Below are positions 18,080 to 27,513 of a stretch of 64,000 nt of DNA, piece after piece; position 1 is the stretch's first letter, and each line of letters starts with the position of its first letter. A model generated the notes under the pieces. The model did not search any database, was not told where the DNA came from, and saw nothing but the letters and a program-made list of their open reading frames with translations. Made by a program: the position numbers and the translations under genes. This stretch comes from Romboutsia lituseburensis. Its GTDB lineage: Bacteria > Bacillota > Clostridia > Peptostreptococcales > Peptostreptococcaceae. The stretch covers positions 186,001 through 250,000 of the forward strand of contig NZ_JANQBQ010000001.1 in assembly GCF_024723825.1 (NCBI RefSeq). Reading direction: 5' to 3'.

Positions 18080-19426
18080 TTACTTTAAATTTTCACTTTG
18101 TGCAACCATTTTGTTATTTAAGTTGTTTTTTATAGAAGTAGACAATAATCCTAAAAGCACACCAAGTAAAGCAGGAACTACCCATCCTAATCCTTGAGAA
18201 TATAAAGGCAATTTACTAAATAGGTTAGAAATAAGGTCTAATTTAAAACCTACTTGTCCTAAAGCATCAACTACGCTAATAACACCAGTAAATAATATAG
18301 TAAACTTATAAACTAAAGAACTTTCTTTTAATAAATTATCAAGCATGGATAAAACTATAAGCATTATTGCTATGGGGTATATTGCATTTAGCACAGGTAC
18401 AGATATAGCAAGTATTTTAGTTAAGCCTAAATTAGCAAGCATCATACTTGAAAGAGACAGTATTCTAACAAAAGATTTGTAAGAAATTTTGTTTGTAAGT
18501 GTAGTAAAATATTGGCTACAAGAAGTTATAAGACCAACACTAGTAGTTAGGCAAGCTAACGTAAATGTGGCAGCTAGTAAAATTGCGCCTGGTTTACCAA
18601 AAACATAAGTAGTAACATTTGTTAATGTTTGTGCACCATTTTCAGTAACACCAAATCTAAATCCACTTGTAGCTCCTAAGTGAGCAAGTAATGAGTAAAT
18701 TAAAACTAATAATCCACCAGCTATAAGTCCTGCTTTTATAGATATAGAAACAACAGTTTTTTCATCTTCGATACCTTTAGATTTTATTGCTAAAGCTATA
18801 ACTATACCAAAATTTAGAGCGGCTATTGTATCCATAGTAAGATATCCATCTAAGAATCCTTTAACTAAGGGACTAGTTAAATAATCTCCACTAGCTACAC
18901 TATAATTACCTAGTGGTTTAAATAATGATCCTAAAAATATTACAGCGATTAAAAATAGAAGCAAAGGAGTTAGTACTTTACCCATACGATTTACTAATTT
19001 CGTTGGAGATAATGAAAGCCAATATGCTACTGAAAAGAATATAAATGTAAACAAGAATAATGCAAATGACTTTGAAATAGTTTGAGGTAAATAAGGTGAA
19101 ACAACCATTTCAAAAGGTAAGCTTCCAGCTCTTGGTATTCCTAGACCAGGACCTATTGATAAATATACTAAAACTGTAAAGACTACTGCAAAAACATTAT
19201 TAACTCTTTTTGCTAGATTAGTAAGTCCACCTGACTTAGCAACGGCAACTACCCCTAATACAGGAAATCCTACAGCTGTTATAAAAAATGATACCATTGC
19301 TAGCCATGTTTTATCTCCTGCTGATTGACCAAGAAATGGTGGAAATATTAAGTTTCCTGCTCCAAAGAATAAAGAAAAAAGCATTAAACCGATAAGTAAT
19401 AAATCTTTTTTTGATAAAGTGTTCAT
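18080..19426 (-). CDS. brnQ: BrnQ branched-chain amino acid:cation symporter
   Basis: 448-residue LIVCS family carrier for leucine, isoleucine and valine. Start MNTLSKKDLLLIGLMLFSLFFGAGNLIFPP is the family hallmark (shortened here to FFGAGNLIFPP); about twelve membrane segments. AGGAGG is 7 nt before the ATG. Expression is controlled by the T-box leader immediately upstream, consistent with its amino acid substrate. Confidence 0.96.
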   Translation of the reverse strand: MNTLSKKDLLLIGLMLFSLFFGAGNLIFPPFLGQSAGDKTWLAMVSFFITAVGFPVLGVVAVAKSGGLTNLAKRVNNVFAVVFTVLVYLSIGPGLGIPRAGSLPFEMVVSPYLPQTISKSFALFLFTFIFFSVAYWLSLSPTKLVNRMGKVLTPLLLFLIAVIFLGSLFKPLGNYSVASGDYLTSPLVKGFLDGYLTMDTIAALNFGIVIALAIKSKGIEDEKTVVSISIKAGLIAGGLLVLIYSLLAHLGATSGFRFGVTENGAQTLTNVTTYVFGKPGAILLAATFTLACLTTSVGLITSCSQYFTTLTNKISYKSFVRILSLSSMMLANLGLTKILAISVPVLNAIYPIAIMLIVLSMLDNLLKESSLVYKFTILFTGVISVVDALGQVGFKLDLISNLFSKLPLYSQGLGWVVPALLGVLLGLLSTSIKNNLNNKMVAQSENLK

Positions 19427-19512
19427 TTTAAAACCTCCTAATTAAATTAATATTTTTTATCCGTACATTATATCACCTTCAATGTCCATAAATATTCCCC
19501 CTTTCGAAAAAT

Positions 19513-19790
19513 AAAAAACCGCCCCTTGTAAAATACAAGGGACGGATTATCCGCGTTACCACCCTAATTCTACAAATAAAGGTATAATAAATAAACCTAT
19601 TTGTAGCACTCAGTTACGTATCTAACAATACGCTTATCTTTTAACGGTGACAGATACCGGCAACACTTACTAAATATTGTTCGGTGTTGCTTCTCAGAGA
19701 TGATTTTCAGTAAAACTTGAACATTGGTTTTCAGCAAACACCAACTCTCTGTAGAACAAAATAATACTTACTTTTTCTCTTCGTAGAATT
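19513..19790 (-). ncRNA. T-box leader (isoleucine-type specifier) of brnQ
   Basis: Read on the minus strand, the leader has a stem I region, the antiterminator T-box AGGGTGGTAACGCGG (19565-19551) and a terminator CCGTCCCTTGTA/TACAAGGGGCGG followed by TTTTTT (19545-19513). In the 3' side of stem I the sequence TGAAAATCATC (about 19701-19711) offers AUC as specifier codon, decoded by tRNA-Ile. Uncharged tRNA-Ile would favour antitermination and BrnQ synthesis. The T-box assignment is firm; the exact codon is read by eye. Confidence 0.92.
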
Positions 19791-19896
19791 TTTTTATTTT
19801 ATTTGAAATTTATTAATTTAATAATATATATGATTTTAGATGATGTCAATAATATAAAAAAACTTTTTTGAATTATTTTTATTTTTTGATAATTAA

Positions 19897-20430
19897 TTAT
19901 CTACATGTGTTTGTATCTAAATTTAAGTATCCAGATTTACGTAAAGTTTTTCTAAGGGTTAAAGAAAGTGGTATTGAAACTATAATACCCATAGAAGAAC
20001 TCATCAAAGAGCTTGGTATATTTAGTAAAGCTGCTTCAAAACTTCCTATGACGAAAGTCCAAGCAATAATATATCCAACTAAAGTCCATAAAGAAGCTGC
20101 AAATAGTCCTAGAAGATTTATAAAAAAGTTGTTTCCGTTGTTATTTCCTATATGAGCTATACTTCCAGCAATAAATCCTGCTATACCTTTTATAACAAAA
20201 GACCATAATGTGTAAGGAGAGAAACCTAATAATAAATCAAAGAAAGCAGAACCTATAGCCCCAGCTGGACCTGCATATTTTCCTCCAAATAATATAGCTA
20301 AAGTAAAAATCATCGCACTACCTAAATGAACCATAGCTCCATTTCCAAAAGGAATTTTTATAAAAGTTGCTATTGTGCATAATGCTGAAAACATACCCAC
20401 ATAAATTATATATTTTGTATTTTTATTCAT
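19897..20430 (-). CDS. ECF transporter S component, substrate unknown
   Basis: 177 residues, about six hydrophobic segments. The stretch HLGSAMIFTLAILFGGKYAG and AIGSAFFDLLLGF fits substrate-binding (S) subunits of energy-coupling factor vitamin transporters of the riboflavin/HMP-like Pfam group. I use ATG 20430 because GGAGG is 8 nt upstream; the longer TTG start would include that site. No ATPase or T genes are adjacent, so it would use a shared ECF module encoded elsewhere. No vitamin riboswitch was recognised upstream, so the substrate is not inferable. Confidence 0.85.
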   Translation of the reverse strand: MNKNTKYIIYVGMFSALCTIATFIKIPFGNGAMVHLGSAMIFTLAILFGGKYAGPAGAIGSAFFDLLLGFSPYTLWSFVIKGIAGFIAGSIAHIGNNNGNNFFINLLGLFAASLWTLVGYIIAWTFVIGSFEAALLNIPSSLMSSSMGIIVSIPLSLTLRKTLRKSGYLNLDTNTCR

Positions 20431-20480
20431 ATAAATACCTCCATACAATTAGTTTTATATACTAAAATGTAAACAAAATA

Positions 20481-20508
20481 GTATGATTATGAGCAAAGCT
20501 TATCATAC
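20481..20508 (-). promoter_or_regulatory. Imperfect hairpin in the ECF S component leader
   Basis: Arms GTATGAT/ATCATAC with an inner GAGC/GCTT pairing, about 50 bp upstream of the start. Could be a transcript structure or an operator; unassigned. Confidence 0.35.
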
Positions 20509-21010
20509 AATTGTTGGTAAAAACAATAAATATAAGATAATAAATATAATAATAGTAATTGTATTGGTACAAAAATTATTAGCTAAAGTAATATATATAT
20601 AAATTGTTACTAGTATAAAAATTTTACGAGCTTTTAACAATAAATTAGATATTTATAACTCATATACATATTATAAAATGCTATTGTCTAATTAGAATAC
20701 ATAAAATTTAATATTAATATAGAAAATAATAAAGTTTACATAATAAAAGGGTATGTGAACTTTACTAACTTTATTCAAATATAATTTTATATATTTTTTT
20801 ATTGTGATACAAAATAAAATTTAATTTTTCTTATTGTTATAATAAAATAAAATTTTAGATAAATATAAATAATTAGAAAATAAAAATATGAAATAGAATT
20901 TTTATCAAAATGGCTAAAAACTAAGTGTTTCAAAAGTTTTAAAACTAATAATAAGAAAAATTAAAATATTAAAACAAAATAAAAATGGCTAAAAAAATAA
21001 CAAACTTTAT
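20509..21010. other. AT-rich intergenic region between divergent genes
   Basis: No gene supported on either strand. Two copies of the 14-mer AAAATGGCTAAAAA lie at about 20908 and 20984; otherwise simple AT-rich sequence. Confidence 0.5.
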
Positions 21011-21039
21011 TGACAGATTTTTGAAATTATATTATTCTT
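21011..21039 (+). promoter_or_regulatory. Probable sigma-A promoter of the YczE-like gene
   Basis: TTGACA at 21011-21016, 17-bp spacer, TATTCT; about 70 bp upstream of the start codon. Confidence 0.5.
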
Positions 21040-21109
21040 TAAAAGTCAATAAATCAAGTGTTTAGCTTAAAATCAATCGAAATGTTAGACATACTTAGGG
21101 GGAATATAT

Positions 21110-21787
21110 ATGAACAAACTTTTAAGCAGTGTGAAAAGGTTAACATTATTTTTTATAGGAATGAGTATAATCCAATTTGGGGTTGCATTATATTTAAGAA
21201 CAAATATAGGCTCAGATCCATTTACAATTTTCACACAAGGCTTAGCATGTGCGTTAAATAATATGGGGTTAAACGCTACGACGGGTACTGCAAACAGAAT
21301 AATATTAGTAGTATTATTTGCAATAATATTTTTAGTTCAAAAAAATCATATAAAAATAGGTACTTTAATATGTGTTATTGGTGTTGGTCCAATTATTGAT
21401 ATGGGTGTAAACGTTGTTTCGCATTTTCCAATACATACATATGGATATGCTTTAAAGGTAGGTTTAGTAGTATTAGGCTGTTTTATAATAGCTATAGGAT
21501 TTTCTATACTTTCATCAACTAATGTAGGGGTGGCACCGAATGATATAATACCATTTATAATACAAGATAATCTGAAAGTAGAATATCGTTGGATAAGGAT
21601 GGGACTGGATGCTACATTTTTAATTGGTGGTTATTTCTTAGGAGGTACTGTAGGAATTGGAACAGTTATAGCAATGCTTATAACAGGTCCTTTTATACAA
21701 ACATGTTTACCACATGGGGAAAAATTTGTTAACTTTATTTTAAATGAAGAGATGGTAAATAGTGGAGTAGAGGATCTTAATATATAA
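21110..21787 (+). CDS. YczE/YyaS/YitT family membrane protein
   Basis: 225 residues, about five hydrophobic segments; the motif LRTNIGSDPFTIFTQGL and later NVGVAPNDIIPF are characteristic of this family of integral membrane proteins, whose function is uncertain (B. subtilis YczE affects surfactin-associated processes). GGGGGAA precedes the ATG. Intact, with its own promoter and terminator. Confidence 0.82.
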   Translation: MNKLLSSVKRLTLFFIGMSIIQFGVALYLRTNIGSDPFTIFTQGLACALNNMGLNATTGTANRIILVVLFAIIFLVQKNHIKIGTLICVIGVGPIIDMGVNVVSHFPIHTYGYALKVGLVVLGCFIIAIGFSILSSTNVGVAPNDIIPFIIQDNLKVEYRWIRMGLDATFLIGGYFLGGTVGIGTVIAMLITGPFIQTCLPHGEKFVNFILNEEMVNSGVEDLNI

Positions 21788-21804
21788 TTTTTTTGACAGG
21801 GATG

Positions 21805-21851
21805 AAAACTCTTTCATAGTGATTTATAATTGCTAGGAAAGAGTTTTTTTA
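21805..21851. terminator. Bidirectional terminator between the YczE-like gene and gntP-like gene
   Basis: AAAACTCTTTC pairs with GAAAGAGTTTTTTT. Confidence 0.88.
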
Positions 21852-21852
21852 T

Positions 21853-23229
21853 TTATATGAATTTTAGTGATAGAAGCAGTACTACAAATATAGTTGTAAA
21901 AATTGGTATAACGACAGATGTTACAAAGATGTCTTTATAAGATTCTTTATGTGTTAGACCACAAATCGCCAAAGTTGTAATAACTGCCCCATTATGAGGC
22001 AATGTATCTAGTCCACCAGAGGATAAAGATGCTATTCTGTGTAATATTTCTGGGGAAATATTTAAAGTATGACTCATTTGGATATAGGAGTTAGCTAAAG
22101 CGTCAAGTGAAATACCAAGACCACCAGAAGCCGAAGCTGTAAGTCCACAAATTAAGTTGACAGATAAAGCTTCTGAAATAATTGGATTTGAAGAGATTGA
22201 AAATATAAAGTTTTGAACTAGCGTAAATACAGCTAAAGACTTTATAACGCTTCCATATCCAACAATGGCACTAGAATTAAGTAGAGGTTTAAAAGAATTA
22301 CTAACACCTTTATCAAGTGCAGTTTTTAAGTTAGATATTTTTTTGAAATTAATTAAAACTATAAAAACATCAGCTAATATCATAGAAATAATAACGCTCC
22401 AAGTTCCAGATACACTACTTAAAGTAGTATTAAATTCTTTTAAATAACGTCCATCTACATTAGCAAAATATATTTTAGATAAAAATAAATTACTTAAAAA
22501 TATAATTATTATTGGAAAAATAGATATGAAAATATTTGGGAAGCTAGTTTCATTAGCATGTGAAACGACATCATTGTGATTTCCATATCCTTCATTGTTA
22601 AGTTTTGCAGACTTTGCTCTTTTATTTAACCATAACATACCTAAAGTTAACATTAAAATACTTGCAAATAATCCTATTATAGGAGCTGCAAATGTATCTG
22701 TACCAAAATATTTCATAGGTATTACGTTTTGAATTTCAGGGGAACCAGGTAGAGCAGTCATTGTAAAAGTGAAAGAACCCAGAGCAATAGTACCTGGTAT
22801 AAGTCTCTTTGGAATATCTGCTTGTTTAAATAGCATAGACGCTATTGGGTATAATATAAATGCTACTACGAATAAAGAGACTCCTCCATAAGTAAGTAAA
22901 GCACCTGATAAAACAACTGCTAGAATAGCTTTATCTTTACCTAATTTATTAGTAACAAAATAAGCTATAGATTGAGCATAACCAGCTTCTTCCATAAGTT
23001 TTGCAAAAATAGATCCTGTCATAAATAACGGGAAGTAATTTTTTATAAAACTTGAAAAACCAACCATATAAACCTCTGTATAGTTGGCCATCAAGTGACT
23101 ATTAAATCCTGATGTAAGTATTAGTGTAATAATTGCAACGATTGGTGCTGTTATAATAGTTGAAAAGCCCTTATAAGCTAAGTACATTATAAGTGCTAAC
23201 GATAAAATCAATCCTAAGATGCTAATCAT
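21853..23229 (-). CDS. GntP family permease
   Basis: 458-residue carrier with about twelve membrane segments. ALLTYGGVSLFVVAFILYPIA and the C-terminal ASGGLGISLDALA and LDTLPHNGAV regions are typical of GntP (gluconate and related hydroxy-acid importers). The substrate cannot be read from context: no catabolic genes are adjacent. The start is uncertain. The only ribosome binding site (AAGGAG) is about 29 nt before ATG 23229 but 6 nt before an in-frame ATT at 23253, which could be a rare start adding eight residues. Confidence 0.88.
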   Translation of the reverse strand: MISILGLILSLALIMYLAYKGFSTIITAPIVAIITLILTSGFNSHLMANYTEVYMVGFSSFIKNYFPLFMTGSIFAKLMEEAGYAQSIAYFVTNKLGKDKAILAVVLSGALLTYGGVSLFVVAFILYPIASMLFKQADIPKRLIPGTIALGSFTFTMTALPGSPEIQNVIPMKYFGTDTFAAPIIGLFASILMLTLGMLWLNKRAKSAKLNNEGYGNHNDVVSHANETSFPNIFISIFPIIIIFLSNLFLSKIYFANVDGRYLKEFNTTLSSVSGTWSVIISMILADVFIVLINFKKISNLKTALDKGVSNSFKPLLNSSAIVGYGSVIKSLAVFTLVQNFIFSISSNPIISEALSVNLICGLTASASGGLGISLDALANSYIQMSHTLNISPEILHRIASLSSGGLDTLPHNGAVITTLAICGLTHKESYKDIFVTSVVIPIFTTIFVVLLLSLKFI

Positions 23230-23480
23230 ATAAACGTCTTTGCTAATTTTAATAGCAATCTCCTTTCTAATTTATTAAATATTATTTAGATTAATAAATT
23301 ACCCCGAGATAGTAAGAATTAAAACATTTATTTATTTTTTTACTGTTAGAAATTAAACTGAAAAAAATTAGAATTTTTTGAAATGATTAAAGATTAAACT
23401 TTTAAACAGTGGGTATCAATATACTACAAACGTTAAGAATAATTAGTGATCGATATAGATTACATAGGAGGTATATAGAT

Positions 23481-23966
23481 ATGAAAGTAACATTCCAAGG
23501 ATCACCATTAACTTTAGAAGGAACTCAAATAAAAGTAGGAGATACTGCACCAAACTTTACAGTAGTAGGTAATGATTTAAATCCTGTATCTTTAGATGAT
23601 ACAAAAGGAAAAAGAGTATTTTTATCTGTACCGTCAATAGATACAGCAGTATGTGATATGGAAGTTAGAAGGTTTAATACAGAAGCATCAAAATTAAATA
23701 ATGTAGAAGTTTATACAATATCAATGGATTTACCATTCGCACAAGCTAGATGGTGTGGAGCAGCTGGTATAGAAAATGTAAAAACTGTATCAGACTACAA
23801 GGACAGAGAGTTTAGTAAAAACTATGGAGTTTATATAAATGAATTAGGATTATTATCAAGAGCAGTATTTGTTATTGATGAAAATAATAAAGTTGTATAT
23901 GTAGAGTATTTACAAGAAATAACTGAAGAACCTAATTATGAAGCTGCATTAAATGCTTTAAAATAA
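23481..23966 (+). CDS. tpx: Thiol peroxidase (Tpx, 2-Cys peroxiredoxin)
   Basis: 161 residues, full family length. Peroxidatic Cys58 in PSIDTAVCDMEVRRFN and resolving Cys92 in ARWCGA; N-terminus VTFQGSPLTLEG is typical. It reduces hydroperoxides with thioredoxin. I choose ATG 23481 after TAGGAGG; the longer frame from 23409 begins before the binding site. Note Ala instead of the usual Pro before the peroxidatic Cys region (DTAVC rather than DTPVC), a mild departure. Confidence 0.95.
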   Translation: MKVTFQGSPLTLEGTQIKVGDTAPNFTVVGNDLNPVSLDDTKGKRVFLSVPSIDTAVCDMEVRRFNTEASKLNNVEVYTISMDLPFAQARWCGAAGIENVKTVSDYKDREFSKNYGVYINELGLLSRAVFVIDENNKVVYVEYLQEITEEPNYEAALNALK

Positions 23967-23985
23967 CATATTAATTAAAATGAGT

Positions 23986-24020
23986 AACTGGAGGTATATC
24001 TACTTCCAGTTATTTTTTTG
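23986..24020 (+). terminator. Terminator after tpx
   Basis: AACTGGAGGTA pairs with TACTTCCAGTT, then seven T. Confidence 0.88.
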
Positions 24021-24244
24021 CCGTTTACTATTCATACCCTAAAAACAACTATTCATGCTCATTATATTTTAATTTTAAGAAACCTATGCTAACTTAATAT
24101 ATGGCTTAATTACTTTGTAAATAACTATATAATAAATCAAAAACTTGATATAGATTTATTTAAGTTTCAAGTAGTTTTAGTTAAGTTAGACTTTTATAGT
24201 TTTCATGAATATGTATAAACTTTAAGTCGAAAGGGGGAATTAAT

Positions 24245-25159
24245 ATGAAACTAGAAGTGAAAAATTTAAGAAAAAGTTTTTCAGAAAATGAAGTATTACA
24301 TGGAATATCTTTTTCAGTTGAAAGTGGGAAGGCCCTTGGACTATTAGGGAAAAATGGAGCCGGTAAAACAACAACAATTCGTATATTAATGGATGTATTT
24401 AAAGCTAATTCAGGTGAAATATTACTTGATGGAAAGCAGTTTAAACCAAAAAATTATCAAATCGGATATTTACCTGAAGAGAGAGGATTATATCCTAAAA
24501 AGAAAGTTGCAGAGCAAATAGTTTATCTAGCAGAGTTAAGAGGATTATCGTCAAAAAAAGCAAAGCAAAATACAAAGCTGTGGCTTGAAAAATTAGGGGT
24601 AGATGAATATTCGAACAAAACATTAGACAGTTTGTCAAAAGGAAATCAACAAAAAGTTCAGTTAGCTCAAACTTTAGTATGTAATCCTGATATAGTTATA
24701 TTAGATGAACCATTTAGTGGATTAGACCCAATTAATGCACAAATACTTAAAGATACTGTAAAAGAATTAATAACACAAAATAAATTGGTTATATTTTCTA
24801 GCCATCAAATGAGCTATGTTGAAGAATTTTGCGAAGAGATAGCTATAATAAATAAAGGTGAAATAGTATTAAGTGGGAGCCTTAAAAATATCAAAAAAGA
24901 ATTTGGAAAAGATAGACTTATCTTAAGTGCTAATTACATAACAATAGACGAATTAAAGAATATAATTGATACTAAGTTTAGTGATTTAGTAATAGTAAAT
25001 GAAGTTAAAAAGAATTATTTAGTTGTAGAGTTAATTGATAATAAAACAAAAAATGAACTTTTACAAACTTTAATAAATGAAAATATCGATATAGAAAAAT
25101 TCGCCATATATGAGCCGGATTTAGCAGATATATTTGTAAAGAAAGTTGGTGAAAAGTAA
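24245..25159 (+). CDS. ABC transporter ATP-binding protein, NatA-like
   Basis: 304 residues. Walker A GKNGAGKTT at 35-43, signature LSKGNQQKV, Walker B IVILDEPFSGLDP and switch His in FSSHQM. A C-terminal extension of about 85 residues is typical of NatA-type exporters. Its stop overlaps the permease start by 1 bp (TAATG). With the next gene it forms a two-gene exporter of the NatAB sodium/drug-efflux type; the actual substrate is not determined. Confidence 0.93.
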   Translation: MKLEVKNLRKSFSENEVLHGISFSVESGKALGLLGKNGAGKTTTIRILMDVFKANSGEILLDGKQFKPKNYQIGYLPEERGLYPKKKVAEQIVYLAELRGLSSKKAKQNTKLWLEKLGVDEYSNKTLDSLSKGNQQKVQLAQTLVCNPDIVILDEPFSGLDPINAQILKDTVKELITQNKLVIFSSHQMSYVEEFCEEIAIINKGEIVLSGSLKNIKKEFGKDRLILSANYITIDELKNIIDTKFSDLVIVNEVKKNYLVVELIDNKTKNELLQTLINENIDIEKFAIYEPDLADIFVKKVGEK

Positions 25160-26409
25160 TGAGACAATTTTTTACTGTATTAAAATTTGAACTAGGAAAC
25201 TATTTTAAAAAGAAGTCATTTATAATAAGCACTGTGATAATTTCACTATTAATTATAATAGGTCTGTCTATACCGAACTTTGTAGATCTGTCATCAATAT
25301 TATTTGACGAAGATCAAAACAATACTGGAGCTGAAGATATTGTAGATGAAGAAAAATCTAACCTAGCAATATATGATGAAAATAATGCTATATCAAATAA
25401 GGATGCATTAAATACTTATTTTCCAAATTCAAATTGGAAAGTAGTAAAAAGCCAAGATGAGTTAAAAAAGCTAGTTGAAGATGAAAATGTAGAGGCAGGG
25501 TTTTATGTTAAAAAATTAACTGAGTATAACTATGTAGTTCAAAATACTAACCTTAATGATGTAAATGAAGAACAATTTAATGAATTTTTAAAAAATGAAT
25601 ATGTAAAATATAAAACTTCTAAAGAAGGAATAGATTTTGATAAAGTGAACTCAATATACAATACATCTATAGTTTCTAATATTGAAATATTAGGAAAAGA
25701 TAGTGCAAATAACTATATGTATGCGTACATATTAATTTTTGCACTTTATATGATGATTATAATGTATGGTCAATTGATTGCTATGAGTGTAACCTCTGAA
25801 AAAAGTAATAGAGCAATTGAAGTATTAGTTACAAGTACAAACACTAATAATTTGATTTTTGGTAAAGTTATTGCTGGAGCAATAGCAAGTATAGCCCAAG
25901 TTGCAGTAATAATGTCCTCAGGCCTTATATCATACAAGTTAAATGGTAAGGTGTGGAATGGAGTATTGGATAATATATTTAAGATTCCATCAGAATTAAT
26001 ATTAACCTTTGCCATATTTGGAATATTAGGATATATATTCTATTCATTTATATTTGCAACATTAGGAGCTTTAGTATCAAAGACAGAGGAGATAGGGACA
26101 AGTGTTGGTCCTGTAATGATGATATTTATAGTGGTATTTATTATTAGCATATTTGGTTTATCAAATGGAGATAGCACTTTAATGAAAGTTTGTTCATATA
26201 TACCATTTGCATCTCCAATGACTATGATAGCGAGGGTTGGATCAGGGTCAGTTACATCTATAGAGTTTATAATATCTTCATTAATATTAATTGTATCAAC
26301 GGTACTAGTCGGAATGGGTAGCGCTAAGATATATAGAATGGCTACATTGATGTATGGTAATCCGGTAAAACTTAAAAATGCATTAAAATGGATTAATATA
26401 GAAAAATAA
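25159..26409 (+). CDS. ABC transporter permease, NatB-like (ABC-2 family)
   Basis: 416 residues: one N-terminal membrane segment, a large extracytoplasmic loop (about 40-190), then five membrane segments. EKSNRAIEVLVTSTNTNNLIFGK is the conserved cytoplasmic coupling region of ABC-2 permeases. Partner of the preceding ATPase (stop/start overlap). Confidence 0.92.
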   Translation: MRQFFTVLKFELGNYFKKKSFIISTVIISLLIIIGLSIPNFVDLSSILFDEDQNNTGAEDIVDEEKSNLAIYDENNAISNKDALNTYFPNSNWKVVKSQDELKKLVEDENVEAGFYVKKLTEYNYVVQNTNLNDVNEEQFNEFLKNEYVKYKTSKEGIDFDKVNSIYNTSIVSNIEILGKDSANNYMYAYILIFALYMMIIMYGQLIAMSVTSEKSNRAIEVLVTSTNTNNLIFGKVIAGAIASIAQVAVIMSSGLISYKLNGKVWNGVLDNIFKIPSELILTFAIFGILGYIFYSFIFATLGALVSKTEEIGTSVGPVMMIFIVVFIISIFGLSNGDSTLMKVCSYIPFASPMTMIARVGSGSVTSIEFIISSLILIVSTVLVGMGSAKIYRMATLMYGNPVKLKNALKWINIEK

Positions 26410-26487
26410 TATAAAATAACAACCTTAGTGATAAATATAATATATAATAATTATAGATAAAATTTTCATAAGGATGTGTTAGATAAT

Positions 26488-27261
26488 ATGTTAAATACAG
26501 GGGCTGTAGTATTTTTTTCTGGTACAGGAAACACACAGTACATAGCTAAACTATTTAAAGAAAGATTTAAAGAAGAAAATGTAAATATAGAGTTAATTGA
26601 CATACAAAAAGAGGATAGTATAAAAAAAGATTACGATTTTTATATAATAGGTTCGCCTATACATGTTGAAAAATCTCCAAAGATTTTAATGGATTGGATT
26701 GGCAAAAATATGCCCCCTTCAAATAAAAGATGCATTACATACTATACACTAGCAGATGACGGGCATAAGGAATATAGAGTTGATTTAGCTAAGGTTATGA
26801 AAGACAAAGGATATGATGTAATTATAAATACGTCTATAAAAATGCCTAATAACTATTATCATGTTATTTTTAAAAGAGATAGCGATGAGTTTATAAAAGA
26901 AACTTTAGAAGATGCTCCAAGTAAAGTTGATAAAATAGTTAAAGATTTTTTAGAAGATAACAGAAGTGAGATAGCTTATAACAAACAAAGTAAAAGTATG
27001 AAAATAATATATGATATGTTTTTAATTTATGCTAGAAAATATGCTAAAAAGAAATTTTCAGTTGATAAAAATAAATGTATAAACTGTAAAATCTGTGAGA
27101 ATGAATGTCCAACAAAAAATATAGCAATGAATGATAGATATATTACTTTTTATAATAAATGTATAGGTTGTGAAAAGTGTATACATAGATGTCCGACAAA
27201 TGCTATTTTATATAAAGGCAAACCCTTTGAATCATATAAAATAGAAGAGTACTTGAAATAA
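26488..27261 (+). CDS. EFR1-type flavodoxin/ferredoxin fusion protein
   Basis: 257 residues: flavodoxin-like fold (about 1-150, FMN phosphate loop FSGTGNTQYIA) followed by two 4Fe-4S clusters (CINCKICENECP and CIGCEKCIHRCP). EFR1 proteins are electron carriers of anaerobes. Start: AAGGA is 13 nt from ATG 26488 and only 1 nt from the alternative GTG 26476, so the start is not settled. Confidence 0.9.
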   Translation: MLNTGAVVFFSGTGNTQYIAKLFKERFKEENVNIELIDIQKEDSIKKDYDFYIIGSPIHVEKSPKILMDWIGKNMPPSNKRCITYYTLADDGHKEYRVDLAKVMKDKGYDVIINTSIKMPNNYYHVIFKRDSDEFIKETLEDAPSKVDKIVKDFLEDNRSEIAYNKQSKSMKIIYDMFLIYARKYAKKKFSVDKNKCINCKICENECPTKNIAMNDRYITFYNKCIGCEKCIHRCPTNAILYKGKPFESYKIEEYLK

Positions 27262-27424
27262 TATTAAATATACAATTGTATATCTAAGTATATAAAATTT
27301 AACCAAAGAATATAGTTTTATTGAATTTTAGGTGATTAATAAAAATAATAAAAAATATTGTTGAAAGATGAAATTTAATATGATACACTTTTATTGAAAT
27401 TAAGATATTTGAAAATATTTTAAC

Positions 27425-27458
27425 AGGTCAGAAGACTTAAGTCTCTGACCTTTTTTGT
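27425..27458 (+). terminator. Terminator between the EFR1 and methyltransferase genes
   Basis: AGGTCAGAAGACTT/AAGTCTCTGACCT with six T. It sits 165 bp after the EFR1 stop and about 60 bp before the next start, so it ends a long 3' UTR or an undetected short transcript. Confidence 0.85.
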
Positions 27459-27513
27459 ATTTCAATACTTATATATAGTTTTTGTATAAAGTATTTATAA
27501 GGGGGAAAATACC

